From NCBI GenBank assembly GCA_963709555.1, contig CAVPWR010000008.1:868001-932000 (forward strand): a stretch of 64,000 nucleotides of DNA, given 5' to 3'. The notes beneath the pieces are model-generated. The model did not search any database. It had not been told where the DNA came from and worked only from the letters and a program-made list of their open reading frames with translations. A program made the translations under genes and the position numbers. This DNA comes from Sulfurisoma sp963709555. GTDB lineage: Bacteria > Pseudomonadota > Gammaproteobacteria > Burkholderiales > Rhodocyclaceae. How positions within the stretch are numbered: position 1 is the stretch's first letter; each line of letters starts with the position of its first letter. Below, one piece after another: positions 44,421 through 53,422 of this stretch.

Positions 44421-47400
44421 TTAGCTGGATCCCTTGCGGACGGCGTTCGGAACGAGTTTGACTGGGATGTCCCGGCCGACGATCTCCCCCTCGACCTTCT
44501 CCGGTGCCCGAAGCTCGACACGCTCCGAAGGCGCCCCGGCCGTGCGCAAGCCTGCCGTGACAGCTTCCCCGCGCATCTTGCCAAGTTCGATCAGCCGGTC
44601 TTCACCGACCGCCTCGCGGTCGCGCAGGCGCAGGAAAAGTTCTCCATGAAAGTCGGCGCCTTTCAAACGAGCCACTTCGTCTTCGCCTATCGTGCGCTGC
44701 TCGCGCACCAGGCTCGCGAGACGCGAAACCATTTTGCCGGCGGCGTTCTCTTCCAGTTGGCCGGGATTGGCGCGGCGGAAGCCATCCTTGAGCGCGGCGA
44801 GTTCGCCGCCGCCGAAGCGTTCGGCAAAGAGGCTCTCAAGTGCGGCCTGGATCTTGGGCTGACGCATGGAAAGGGGGCCCGGGTCGGACTGGCCCTCGAC
44901 GCCCTGCCCGCTTCGGATCGCTACCGTCCGCCGCAACTGCAAATCCTGCAGGGCAACACGGTCGGCCGGCGCATAGGTTCCATGGACCTCCAGCCCAAGG
45001 CCCGGGCGCTTGTTGAGCGCACCAGCCAGGCGGACAAGCTTTTCCTGCTCCGGTGGCGTGAGCTTTTGGCTGCCGACCTCGAACGCAATGGTGTCGAACT
45101 GTTCGCCGCTGCCGAAGAGTGCCCCTATGGCGCGGAACGGTGCGGTGACGATCTTCGTGAGTAAATTGGCGATGGCCTTCCAGACGACCTGGCCGTAGCT
45201 GAACTGCGGATCGTCGAGGCTGCCTGATACGGGAAGCCCCAGATCGATGCGGCCGTCCGAATCCTGAAGGATGGCGATGGCCAGGTCGAGCGGCAGGTTC
45301 TGCGCACCCGGGGAATCCACCTTCTCGCCAAGCACCAGCTTGTCCATCACGATCTTGTTGTCGCCTTGCAGCTGCCGCTTGGTGATCTTGTACTCCAGGT
45401 CGAGCGAGAGCTTGCCGGAGTCGACCTTGCGGCCGGCGAAGGTTGTCGTGTACGGCGTGAGCCGCGTCATTTCGACATTGCGGAACACGACCTTGAGGTC
45501 GGTGAAATCGGTCGGATTGAACAGATTGATCTGGCCGACGATGCGTGCGAGGCCATAATCATCGACCTGCCCGTCGATTTCGACCTGCCCCGGTGCCCCC
45601 GGCCGAGACGACAGGCCGTTGATGGCGCCGTTCAAGCGATGGATGCGCGTGCCGAAAGGAAGCGCGAGGGAATGGTCGGCGAAATCCATCTCGCCATTGC
45701 TCAAACGCAGGCGTTCGATATTGACGAGGAATCCTGGCGCAGTGGCCGCGACGCTGGCAGCCGGGGTGGGTGGCAGCTCCGGTGCTTTCATCTCCGCCGC
45801 AGCGGCGACCGTCGGCGGGGACTCGGCGGATGCCGGCTTCTTCTTCATGACCTTGGTGACATTAACCGACTTGTCCTTGTCAATGACCAGATTGGTATCG
45901 AGTCCATCGAGCACCAGGTCCCGGATGTCGAGCCGGGCAGGCGTCGCCTGCAGGTCCTTGGTCCGCAGAGACTTCCAGGCGAGGAAGACCCTGTCGCTGG
46001 CACCCTCCGTGATGCGCAGGTCGCGCAAGGCGAAGCCGCCGCGATAGGCAGGACCGCGCGGACCGTAGCTCGCGCGACCTTCGGTCGACAGGGCCCCTCC
46101 CCGCAGTTCGAGGGTGGTCGCGTCCGCCAGATAGGGATGAGCCTGCTTGAGCGCCAGATCGCTGAGCTTCACCTGAATGTCTGCGACGAACGGCACCGGG
46201 GCGACCGTGCCCCTGGCTTCGAAGCGACCGCCGTCGCGCGCCCGGAACGAAGCGGCCAAGGGTCGCGGCGCCTTCAGGTCCTCGCTGATGCTTTCGATCG
46301 AGGCGGCGATATCGATGAGTGCGACCTCCGCCGCCGGGGCGAGCGTCTCGTCGCGGAAGGTCGCCGCAAAACCTGCCACTTCGGCCTTTTCTATGCTGTA
46401 CCGCCAGGGTGGCGTGGCCCCCTCCCCTGCGGCGGCAGCGTGCATCGCTCCCCTGGCGCGCCATTGCAGGAACTTCTTCAGCCCCTCGACGACGTTGATG
46501 CGCCCGGATGCGTCGCGCGTCGCCCGGATACTGCCGTCGCTGAGGGCCGCATGGGCCAGCGTCGCCGTGCGCTTCGCCAGATCGACCCTGAAATCCGCAA
46601 GCATGAGATTGCCGAGCTGGACGGACTTTGCATCCCTGGCGCCGAACTCGAGCGCGATGTTGCCAAGGGCGAGGCTGCCCAGCGTTGCGTTCGACTGCGC
46701 CAGGCCGAAGTGCCCGTCTCGAGCCTCGATGGTGTCGACCGTCACTGCCGAGCCGCCATCCTCATCGCGCTGCAGGCGTAGCCCGGCGACCTTGGCGTTG
46801 ATGCGATCGAGCGTCAGGTCGACGCTGCCACCGGCCTGGGTCACCCGATAGTCCGCCGCGAGCTGGGCCTTGCCCTGGGGTGGCGCGATCGGCAGTTGGT
46901 TGCCCAGCAGCGGCGCCAGGCGGGAGAGATCGACGTCGGCGACGCTGATGTTCCCGGTGAGTGCCAGCGGATTCAGAGCAACCCGGCCCTCCCATTGCAA
47001 CCGCTCGCCGACGGCCGTGCGTGCCGCAAGCCGGATGCTGCCCTGATCGTTCGGCAGCGTGGAGACGTCCTTGAGCTCGAGGTCAATGGGTTCGATACGC
47101 CGCGAGAATCCGCCTGGCGTGCGTTGGTCGGCGACATCCAGCTGCCCGGCGATGAGCGCGAAGGAACGGATCTCTAGCCGCGGCAAGGCGGTGTCCGGCT
47201 TGTCGTCCTTGTTCTTCAGGGCATCGAGGAAGGCGGACCAGTTGAGCTTGCTGCCGGCCCGCTCGACCACCGTCGCGGCCAGCCCTTCAACGCGGATGGT
47301 GTCGAATACCCAGGCTCGGCGCATGATGCTGGCCGAGGAGATATCCACCTCCAATTCGCGGAATGCCAGCAGCGGAGCACCATCGGGTTCCTGCAATGCG

Positions 47401-47609
47401 AGATTGCGCAGCTTGAGGCGCAGCTCGAAAGGGTTGAATTCGGGCGCATCGAGCCGCAACCTGTGGCCGGTCTTCTCGGCGACGAAACGCGTCGCCTGCG
47501 ACTGCAGCAGCGGCGGCAGGGCGAGCCAGGCGAACAGCAGCCAGACTATCGACAGGCCGACGCCAGCGGCAAGGATGACTTTGAGCGAGCGCGGGATGGG
47601 CTTGGTCAC
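44421..47609 (-). CDS. Large AsmA-like DUF748 protein
   Basis: This 1062-residue protein has one N-terminal transmembrane helix (about 9-32) followed by a very long beta-rich region. AsmA-like/DUF748 wording includes RLDAPEFNPFELRLKLRNLAL, LAFRELEVDIS, FDTIRVEGL and, near residue 780, DLEYKITKRQLQGDNKIVMDKL with GLPVSGSLDDPQFSYGQVVWKAI. Such proteins are thought to bridge the periplasm and help move lipids to the outer membrane. A Pro/Ala/Lys-rich linker lies near residue 590. The start is GTG 47609. Confidence 0.85.
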   Translation of the reverse strand: MTKPIPRSLKVILAAGVGLSIVWLLFAWLALPPLLQSQATRFVAEKTGHRLRLDAPEFNPFELRLKLRNLALQEPDGAPLLAFRELEVDISSASIMRRAWVFDTIRVEGLAATVVERAGSKLNWSAFLDALKNKDDKPDTALPRLEIRSFALIAGQLDVADQRTPGGFSRRIEPIDLELKDVSTLPNDQGSIRLAARTAVGERLQWEGRVALNPLALTGNISVADVDLSRLAPLLGNQLPIAPPQGKAQLAADYRVTQAGGSVDLTLDRINAKVAGLRLQRDEDGGSAVTVDTIEARDGHFGLAQSNATLGSLALGNIALEFGARDAKSVQLGNLMLADFRVDLAKRTATLAHAALSDGSIRATRDASGRINVVEGLKKFLQWRARGAMHAAAAGEGATPPWRYSIEKAEVAGFAATFRDETLAPAAEVALIDIAASIESISEDLKAPRPLAASFRARDGGRFEARGTVAPVPFVADIQVKLSDLALKQAHPYLADATTLELRGGALSTEGRASYGPRGPAYRGGFALRDLRITEGASDRVFLAWKSLRTKDLQATPARLDIRDLVLDGLDTNLVIDKDKSVNVTKVMKKKPASAESPPTVAAAAEMKAPELPPTPAASVAATAPGFLVNIERLRLSNGEMDFADHSLALPFGTRIHRLNGAINGLSSRPGAPGQVEIDGQVDDYGLARIVGQINLFNPTDFTDLKVVFRNVEMTRLTPYTTTFAGRKVDSGKLSLDLEYKITKRQLQGDNKIVMDKLVLGEKVDSPGAQNLPLDLAIAILQDSDGRIDLGLPVSGSLDDPQFSYGQVVWKAIANLLTKIVTAPFRAIGALFGSGEQFDTIAFEVGSQKLTPPEQEKLVRLAGALNKRPGLGLEVHGTYAPADRVALQDLQLRRTVAIRSGQGVEGQSDPGPLSMRQPKIQAALESLFAERFGGGELAALKDGFRRANPGQLEENAAGKMVSRLASLVREQRTIGEDEVARLKGADFHGELFLRLRDREAVGEDRLIELGKMRGEAVTAGLRTAGAPSERVELRAPEKVEGEIVGRDIPVKLVPNAVRKGSS

Positions 47610-47698
47610 AGAGTTCGACTGCCGTCGATTTCAGGTCTCGACATTGCCCACATTCTTGCCGAATCGGCGTTCGAACGCCAGTACCGAGCGGATGCGCT

Positions 47699-48106
47699 CT
47701 AGTGGGTGGACTTCTTGCCGGGAGAAGGCAGCGGCAGCAGCGGAATCCCCTCTTCCAGGAGTTCCAGCGTGTCTCCGATGGAGGCTTGGCCGCGTATGCT
47801 GCGTGCGGGGACTTCCTCGTAGTGTATGCGCCGCGCCTCCTCGGGGAAGCGAGTTCCGACGTCCTCGGATTCATCCGCCATCTTGGCGATAGCCTGGGCC
47901 AGAAGCGCAGCGACCTCGGGGGCGGAAGCTTCGGCCGGCACCACGCGCCGGAGGTGGGGAGCACTGGGAAGCCGACTTACATCGGTAGCATGGCAATGCG
48001 GACATCCGACCAGCCCCGTGGCCGCCTGATCTTCGAATGCAGCGGCCGAAGCGAACCACGCTTCGAAACGGTGCCCTGCACTGCAGATGAGGTTGAGCAC
48101 GATCAT
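47699..48106 (-). CDS. DUF1178 family protein
   Basis: This 135-residue protein opens with a zinc-ribbon-like N-terminus: MIVLNLICSAGHRFEAWFAS and CPHCHATDVSRLPSAPHL supply Cys pairs. The middle contains EDVGTRFPEEARRIHYEE, diagnostic for DUF1178. Function unknown. ATG 48106. It sits between the tRNA cluster and the DUF748 gene. Confidence 0.88.
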   Translation of the reverse strand: MIVLNLICSAGHRFEAWFASAAAFEDQAATGLVGCPHCHATDVSRLPSAPHLRRVVPAEASAPEVAALLAQAIAKMADESEDVGTRFPEEARRIHYEEVPARSIRGQASIGDTLELLEEGIPLLPLPSPGKKSTH

Positions 48107-48175
48107 GGAATAAGCGGGTGCCGATTCATGAACCGAGGAGGCAAGGTTGCCGTTGAGGAAAAGAAAGGTTGGCGG

Positions 48176-48260
48176 TGGTGCCCGGAACCGGAATCGAACC
48201 GGTACGGCTTGCGCCGAGGGATTTTAAGTCCCTTGTGTCTACCAATTTCACCATCCGGGC
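48176..48260 (-). tRNA. tRNA-Leu (TAA)
   Basis: The 85-base gene starts GCCCGGA at 48260 and ends TCCGGGC plus A and an encoded CCA (48176-48178). The anticodon loop CTTAAAA gives TAA, and a long variable arm is present, as in class II leucine tRNAs. It is last of three tRNAs after pgsA. Confidence 0.96.
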
Positions 48261-48307
48261 CCAAGCATCAGTTTGCCGGAAAGGAAGCAGTGTGCGGAGG
48301 GAATTCT

Positions 48308-48381
48308 TGGAGGCGCGGGCCGGAATCGAACCGACGTAGACGGCTTTGCAGGCCGCTGCATAACCACTTTGCTACCGCGCC
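48308..48381 (-). tRNA. tRNA-Cys (GCA)
   Basis: 74 bases, acceptor GGCGCGG/CCGCGCC, discriminator U73 as expected for Cys, encoded CCA. The anticodon loop CTGCAAA gives GCA. Confidence 0.97.
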
Positions 48382-48444
48382 GTGCCCGTTGCACGGGACT
48401 CTGAAGCTAAAAGGGGGAAAGCAAAAAGCTTTCCCCCAGAATTC

Positions 48445-48520
48445 TGGAGCGGGAGAAGAGTCTCGAACTCTCGACCTATACCTTGGCAAGGTATCGCTCT
48501 ACCAACTGAGCTACTCCCGC
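48445..48520 (-). tRNA. tRNA-Gly (GCC)
   Basis: 76 bases, acceptor GCGGGAG, anticodon loop TTGCCAA giving GCC, encoded CCA. The pgsA-Gly-Cys-Leu order is the same as in E. coli (pgsA-glyW-cysT-leuZ). Confidence 0.97.
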
Positions 48521-48588
48521 AGAACAGGCGCGAATTATAGCTGCGTTTCGTTTTGTGTCAACGCGAGGTACAACTTTTTCGCGACTTG

Positions 48589-49176
48589 CTATCCGCCACT
48601 GTTATTGCCGGTGCGGGCGAGGATCTCCGGCCATGCCATCCGCATGTAATAGGCCATCGACCACAGCGTGAGCACCGCGGCAACGTAGATCAGCCAGGTG
48701 CCGGCAAGCTGAGTATCCAGCGGGCCGAGCGGATCATGGAACAGCAGCAGCGGGATCGCGATCATCTGCGCGGTGGTCTTGAGCTTGCCGATGAAGGAAA
48801 CGGCCACGCTCTTCGAGGCGCCGATGCTGGCCATCCATTCGCGCAGCGCCGAGATGGTGATTTCGCGACCGATGATGATGAAGGCGATGACCGCATCGAC
48901 CCGCCCCAGCTTGAGCAGGACCACCAGCGCGGCGGCCACCATCAGCTTGTCGGCCACCGGGTCGAGGAAGGCACCGAAAGCCGTCATCTGCCCCAGCTTG
49001 CGCGCGAGCCAGCCATCGAACCAGTCGGTGACAGCCGCCACGACGAAGAACACCGTTGCCAGCAGGTTCTGCCGTGGCGGCGTGAGCCAGTCCGCCGGCA
49101 GGTAGAAGACGCAGACGAACAGCGGGATCAGCAGGATGCGCGCCCAGGTCAGCAGGTTCGGTATGTTGAGCGGCAT
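48589..49176 (-). CDS. pgsA: CDP-diacylglycerol-glycerol-3-phosphate 3-phosphatidyltransferase
   Basis: This 195-residue inner-membrane enzyme makes phosphatidylglycerol phosphate. The CDP-alcohol phosphotransferase motif DWFDGWLARKLGQMTAFGAF and LDPVADKL has the required Asp set. It has about five helices. ATG 49176 (MPLNIPNLLTWARILLIP) is two bases before the uvrC stop reading leftward, an uvrC-pgsA arrangement common in proteobacteria. Confidence 0.95.
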   Translation of the reverse strand: MPLNIPNLLTWARILLIPLFVCVFYLPADWLTPPRQNLLATVFFVVAAVTDWFDGWLARKLGQMTAFGAFLDPVADKLMVAAALVVLLKLGRVDAVIAFIIIGREITISALREWMASIGASKSVAVSFIGKLKTTAQMIAIPLLLFHDPLGPLDTQLAGTWLIYVAAVLTLWSMAYYMRMAWPEILARTGNNSGG

Positions 49177-49178
49177 CG

Positions 49179-51053
49179 TCAATTGGAATGCAGTTGTTGG
49201 TGTATCTCTTCGGCCAGCTTGCGACTGATGCCATCGACGCGGCACAAATCCTCGACGGTGGCACCCATCACGCCATCGAGACCGCCGAACTGCGCCAGCA
49301 GCTTGCGCCGCCGTGCCGGACCGATGCCGGCGACATCTTCGAGCTTCGAGCGTCCGCGCACCTTGGCGCGCCGCGCACGATGACCGGCGATGGCGAATCG
49401 GTGGGCCTCGTCGCGGATTTCCTGGATCAGGTGGAAGCCGGGGTGGTCCGGCGCCAATTGTAGCGGCTCGGTGGGGCTGCTGTCCCGAAACAGCGTCTCG
49501 GCACCAGGTTTGCGCTCCTCGCCCTTGGCGATGCCTACGCTGTGCAGGTAGTCCAGGCCCAGTTCCGCCAGCACCTCGCGGGCCACGCCGTGCTGGCCCT
49601 TGCCGCCATCGATCAGGATCAGGTCGGGCGCGGCGGCATCCAGGGTGGCGACCTTCTCGTAGCGCCGCGTCAAGGCCTGGCGCATCGCGGCATAGTCGTC
49701 GCCCGGCTCGATGCCGGCGATGTTGAAGCGGCGGTAGTCGGATTTTTTCATGGCACCGTCGACGCAGACGACGCAGGAGGCGACCGTGCCCTCCCCCATG
49801 GTGTGGCTGATGTCGAAGCACTCGATGCGTGTCGGTGGTTCGGCCAGGCCCAGCGCTTCGGCCAGGGCATCCAGCCGGGCACCGGCGCGACTCTTGCTGC
49901 GCCGGCGCGTCTCGATGGCAAGGCGGGCGTTGTTTTCGGCCATGGCCAGCCAGGCGCGTTCCATCTCGTTGCGCGCGGCCGTGGTGGCCAGCGGCTTACC
50001 GTCCGCCGTCCACGCCCCCTCCTCCGCGATAGCCTCCAGGCCCTCGGCGCCGATGATCAGCCGCGCCGGCGGCGGGTGCCCGGCATAGTGCTGGCCGATG
50101 AAGGCGGCCAGCGCCTCGACCGGCGTGGCGGTAGCTTCGGCCCGCGGAAAGAAGGCGCGGTCGCCCAAGTGGAGGCCGCCGCGAACCAGGGCCAGATTGA
50201 CGCAGAGCTCGCCCTGCGCCGTCGCCACGGCGAGGATGTCAACATCTTCGCCGCGGCTCGAGCTTACATATTGGCGATGCAGCACGGCTTGCAGCGCGCG
50301 GATCTGGTCGCGCAGCGCGGCGGCCTGCTCGAAGCGAAGTCCTGATGCCGCCGCCTCCATCGCCGCAGTCAAATCATCGATGACCTCGCCGTGCCGCCCG
50401 CGCAGGAACAGCTCGGCCATGCGGGCATCCGCGGCGTAGTCAGCGGCGGAGATCAGCCCGACGCAGGGCGCCTTGCAGCGGTGGATCTGGTGCATCAGGC
50501 AGGGCCGCGAGCGGTGCGCGAACACCGCGTTCTCGCAAGTGCGCAGGAGGAAGGTCTTCTGCAGCAGCTGGATGCTTTCGCGCACCGCATAGCCATTGGG
50601 GAAGGGGCCGAAGTAGCGCGACTTCTTGTCAAACGCCCCGCGATGAAAACCCAGCCGTGGAAACTCGTCTCCGGTCAGCATGATGTAGGGGTAGGACTTG
50701 TCGTCGCGGAAGAGGATGTTGTACTTCGGCGCGAGCTTCTTGATCAGCGTGTTCTCGAGGATCAGCGCCTCGGCCTCGGAGCGGGTCGCCGTGGTCTCGA
50801 CCTGCGCCACCTGCTGCAGCATCAGGGCGATGCGCGGGCTGTGGCCGCTCTTCTGGAAATACGAGGAGACCCGGCGCTTGAGGTTCTTGGCCTTGCCGAC
50901 GTAGAGCACAAGGCCAACTGCGTCGAGCATGCGATAGACGCCCGGCGCCTCGGTCAGCGTCGCCAGGAGTTCCTTGGCATCGAACGCCGCCAGGGTCTTG
51001 CCGGCCGGCTCGCCCGGCTCAGTCGAGTTCGGCGCGGATGGCGCGGAAGACAT
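49179..51053 (-). CDS. uvrC: Excinuclease ABC subunit C
   Basis: This 624-residue protein makes both incisions in nucleotide-excision repair. It has a GIY-YIG domain (about 33-110, APGVYRMLDAVGLVLYVGKA), a UVR domain (about 215-250, DDLTAAMEAAASGLRFEQA), an RNase H-like endonuclease (IECFDISHTMGEGTVASCVV and LILIDGGKGQ) and C-terminal helix-hairpin-helix motifs (VAGIGPARRRKLLAQFGGL). ATG 51053 lies inside the end of the upstream UDG gene (35-base overlap). Confidence 0.97.
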   Translation of the reverse strand: MSSAPSAPNSTEPGEPAGKTLAAFDAKELLATLTEAPGVYRMLDAVGLVLYVGKAKNLKRRVSSYFQKSGHSPRIALMLQQVAQVETTATRSEAEALILENTLIKKLAPKYNILFRDDKSYPYIMLTGDEFPRLGFHRGAFDKKSRYFGPFPNGYAVRESIQLLQKTFLLRTCENAVFAHRSRPCLMHQIHRCKAPCVGLISAADYAADARMAELFLRGRHGEVIDDLTAAMEAAASGLRFEQAAALRDQIRALQAVLHRQYVSSSRGEDVDILAVATAQGELCVNLALVRGGLHLGDRAFFPRAEATATPVEALAAFIGQHYAGHPPPARLIIGAEGLEAIAEEGAWTADGKPLATTAARNEMERAWLAMAENNARLAIETRRRSKSRAGARLDALAEALGLAEPPTRIECFDISHTMGEGTVASCVVCVDGAMKKSDYRRFNIAGIEPGDDYAAMRQALTRRYEKVATLDAAAPDLILIDGGKGQHGVAREVLAELGLDYLHSVGIAKGEERKPGAETLFRDSSPTEPLQLAPDHPGFHLIQEIRDEAHRFAIAGHRARRAKVRGRSKLEDVAGIGPARRRKLLAQFGGLDGVMGATVEDLCRVDGISRKLAEEIHQQLHSN

Positions 51054-51640
51054 CGTGAAACCCGGCGCTGGTGAGGCGGCGCGTCTGCGTGTTGTAGCGG
51101 CTGCAATGGTAGGAGTCGATCAAAATCCGGCCGTCAGGCAGTACGTGGCGCGCGCCGTGGCCGAAGGGCAGCGCGGCCTGCTTCAGCCCTACCGCCATCA
51201 GCACCGCCTTGTGCGCCACCTGCCCCAGCGCCAGGATCACCCGCACCTCCGGCGAAGCCGCCAGTTCGGCGCGCGAGATGGCCGTTGCAGGCGCGGATCT
51301 CCGCCGGCTCCGGCTTGTTCGCCGGCGGCAGGCATTTGACGGCATTGGTGATGCGGCAGTCGCTGAGCACGAGATCGTCGTCGGCCGACTCGGATGTCGG
51401 CCTGGAACCGAAGCCGAAGTGGTGCAGCGTATCGTAAAGCAGGATGCCGGCATGGTCGCCGGTGAATGGCCGGCCCGTGCGGTTGGCGCCATGCATGCCG
51501 GGGGCCAGGCCGACGATCAGCAGCCGCGCATGCGGGTCGCCGAAGGGCGGCACGGGGCGGGCGAAATAGCCGGGATGGGTGCCGCGGACTTCGGCCAGGA
51601 AACCGGCAAGGCGCGGGCAGACGGTGCATTCTTCGAGCAT
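51019..51640 (-). CDS. Uracil-DNA glycosylase, family 5-like (one frameshift)
   Basis: This [4Fe-4S] UDG-superfamily enzyme removes uracil or related bases. N-terminal ECTVCPRL supplies cluster cysteines, LLIVGLAPGMHGANRTGRPF is the UDGb-like motif 1, and the late SYHCSRYNTQTRRLT carries the HPS/HCS-type motif with another Cys. An extra base around 51271-51277 splits CNGHL from RAELAASPEV; corrected length is 206 residues. Its ATG lies only 16 bases from the divergent earP ATG, so each promoter must overlap the other gene. Confidence 0.87.
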
Positions 51641-51656
51641 TCGGCTAGGATACCGT

Positions 51657-52746
51657 ATGCCCCGCGTGCCTGTTAGCTGCGATCTCTTCTGCGCCGTCGT
51701 CGACAACCTCGGCGATGCCGGTGTCTGCTGGCGCCTGGCCCGCCAGCTCGCGGCGGAGCATGGCTGGACGATGAGGTTGTGGATCGACGACACGGCGCCG
51801 CTGGCGCTGCTGCGGCCGGGCATCGAGCCGGCTTTGGCCCGGCAGACGGTCGATGGCGTCGAAATCCGCCGCTGGTCGGCCCCCTTCCCCGACGTAACCC
51901 CGGCACAGGTGGTGATCGAGGCTTTCGCCTGCGAACTGCCGCCCGCTTACGTAACTGCCATGGCCGGGCAGACGCGACCACCGGTGTGGATCAACCTCGA
52001 ATACCTCTCCGCGGAGGCCTGGGTCGCCGGCTGCCATGGCCTCGGTTCGCCGCATCCACGCCTGCCGCTGAACAAGCATTTCTTCTTTCCGGGATTCACT
52101 GCCGGCACCGGCGGCCTGATCCGCGAACGCTCTCTCGCCGTGCCGCCAGCGCCGACTTTTTCCAGCCCCCTCGCCATCTCGCTGTTCTGCTACGACAACC
52201 CCGCCCTGCCCCGATTGCTGGACGCCTGGACCGACGGCAAGGAGCCGCTGGAATGCCGCGTGGCCGATGGTCTGCCGCGCCGACCAGGTCGAGGCCTGGC
52301 TCGGCGCACCCTTCGCCGCCGGTGCGGAAGCGATTCGCGGCAGCCTGACGCTGCGCGCCCTGCCCTTCGTGGCACAGCCGGAATACGACGCCGTGCTTGC
52401 CGGCTGCGATCTCGATTTCGTCCGCGGCGAGGACTCCTTCGTCCGGGCGCAATGGGCCGAGCGGCCCTTCGCCTGGCAGATCTACCCGCAGGCCGACGAT
52501 GTCCATCACGGCAAGCTCGACGCCTTCCTCAATCTGTACACCGCAGGACTCGATGCGCCGACGTCTTCAAGCGTGGCGAACTTCTGGCGGGCGTGGAACG
52601 GCACGGGTGATGTGGGCGCAGCCTGGCCGGCTTTCCGTGCCGTGTTGCCGGCGCTGGCGACCCATGCTCAAACCTGGGCGGCGCAGTTGCGGGACTTGGG
52701 CGATTTGGCCGGAAACCTGGCGGAATTCTGCGAAACCCGAATATAA
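51657..52746 (+). CDS. earP: EF-P arginine 32 rhamnosyltransferase EarP (one frameshift)
   Basis: EarP transfers rhamnose from dTDP-rhamnose to Arg32 of EF-P. The N-terminal FCAVVDNLGDAGVCWRLAR carries the catalytic Asp, and the C-terminal FVRGEDSFVRAQWAERPFAW and IYPQADDVHHGKL are the nucleotide-sugar-binding block. An extra base around 52274-52280 interrupts GLP and ADQVEAWLG; corrected length is 362 residues. A family A repeat at 52137-52160 encodes AVPPAPTF between the two halves. The next gene is efp, whose Arg32 matches. Confidence 0.93.
52137..52160 (+). repeat. Family A dispersed repeat inside earP (sense)
   Basis: Exact CCAGCGCCGACTTTT core preceded by GCCGTGCCG; read AVPPAPTF at a domain boundary. 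Confidence 0.9.
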
Positions 52747-52795
52747 TGCGCGGTTTTCCAATTTGCCCCCTTGGGGGAACCGAGGCAACAACATC

Positions 52796-53356
52796 ATGAA
52801 AACCGCTCAGGAACTCCGCACCGGCAACGTCATCATGGTCGGCAACGACCCGCTGGTGATCCAGAAGGCCGAGTACAACAAGGGTGGCCGCAGTTCGGCC
52901 GTGGTCAAGATGAAGTTCAAGAATCTGCTCACGGGCGCCAACTCCGAGGCCATCTACAAGGCCGACGACAAGTTCGAGCAGGTCGTGCCCGAGCGCAAGG
53001 AATGCACCTATTCCTACTTCGCCGATCCCATGTACGTGTTCATGGATGCCGACTACAACCAGTACGAGGTCGAGGCCGAGAACATGGGCGATGCCGTCAG
53101 CTATCTTGACGATGGCATGCCGGTCGAGGTCGTGTTCTACGACGGCAAGGCAATTTCGGTCGAGATGCCCAACAGCGTCGTGCGCGAAGTCGAATACACC
53201 GAGCCGGCCGTCAAGGGCGATACTTCGGGCAAGGTGCTGAAACCCGCCCGCATCAAACCCAGTGGTCTCGAAGTGATGGTGCCGATTTTCGTCGCCACCG
53301 GCGACAAGATCGAGATCGACACCCGCACCGGCGAATACAAGAACCGCGTCAAGTAA
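52796..53356 (+). CDS. efp: Translation elongation factor P (Arg32 type)
   Basis: This 186-residue factor relieves ribosome stalling at polyproline. The loop residue is Arg32 in EYNKGGRSSAVVK rather than Lys, the form modified by EarP, whose gene lies immediately upstream. Three beta-barrel domains are complete up to GEYKNRVK. A TATAAT -10-like box is at 52742-52747, but no good -35 is seen; a CCCCC/GGGGG mini-hairpin lies in the leader. ATG 52796. Confidence 0.97.
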   Translation: MKTAQELRTGNVIMVGNDPLVIQKAEYNKGGRSSAVVKMKFKNLLTGANSEAIYKADDKFEQVVPERKECTYSYFADPMYVFMDADYNQYEVEAENMGDAVSYLDDGMPVEVVFYDGKAISVEMPNSVVREVEYTEPAVKGDTSGKVLKPARIKPSGLEVMVPIFVATGDKIEIDTRTGEYKNRVK

Positions 53357-53378
53357 GCCGCGAGGCTTGGCGACCCGA

Positions 53379-53398
53379 GGGGCGGCTGCGGCCGCCCC
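53379..53398. terminator. Hairpin terminator shared by efp and nagZ
   Basis: GGGGCGGC-TGCG-GCCGCCCC, a perfect eight-base stem between the convergent stops of efp and nagZ; flanking T-runs are short. Confidence 0.75.
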
Positions 53399-53422
53399 TT
53401 CGCATTTCTGTCTTGGGTTTTT

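Noticed and set aside
44645..44668. GCGCCGACTTTC in the DUF748 gene
   Set aside because: Only the right half of the motif matches; the upstream GCCGTNYCG is absent.
51055..51080. CCAGCGCCGGGTTTC near the uvrC/UDG overlap as another motif copy
   Set aside because: Too many mismatches in the GACTTTT half to count with confidence.
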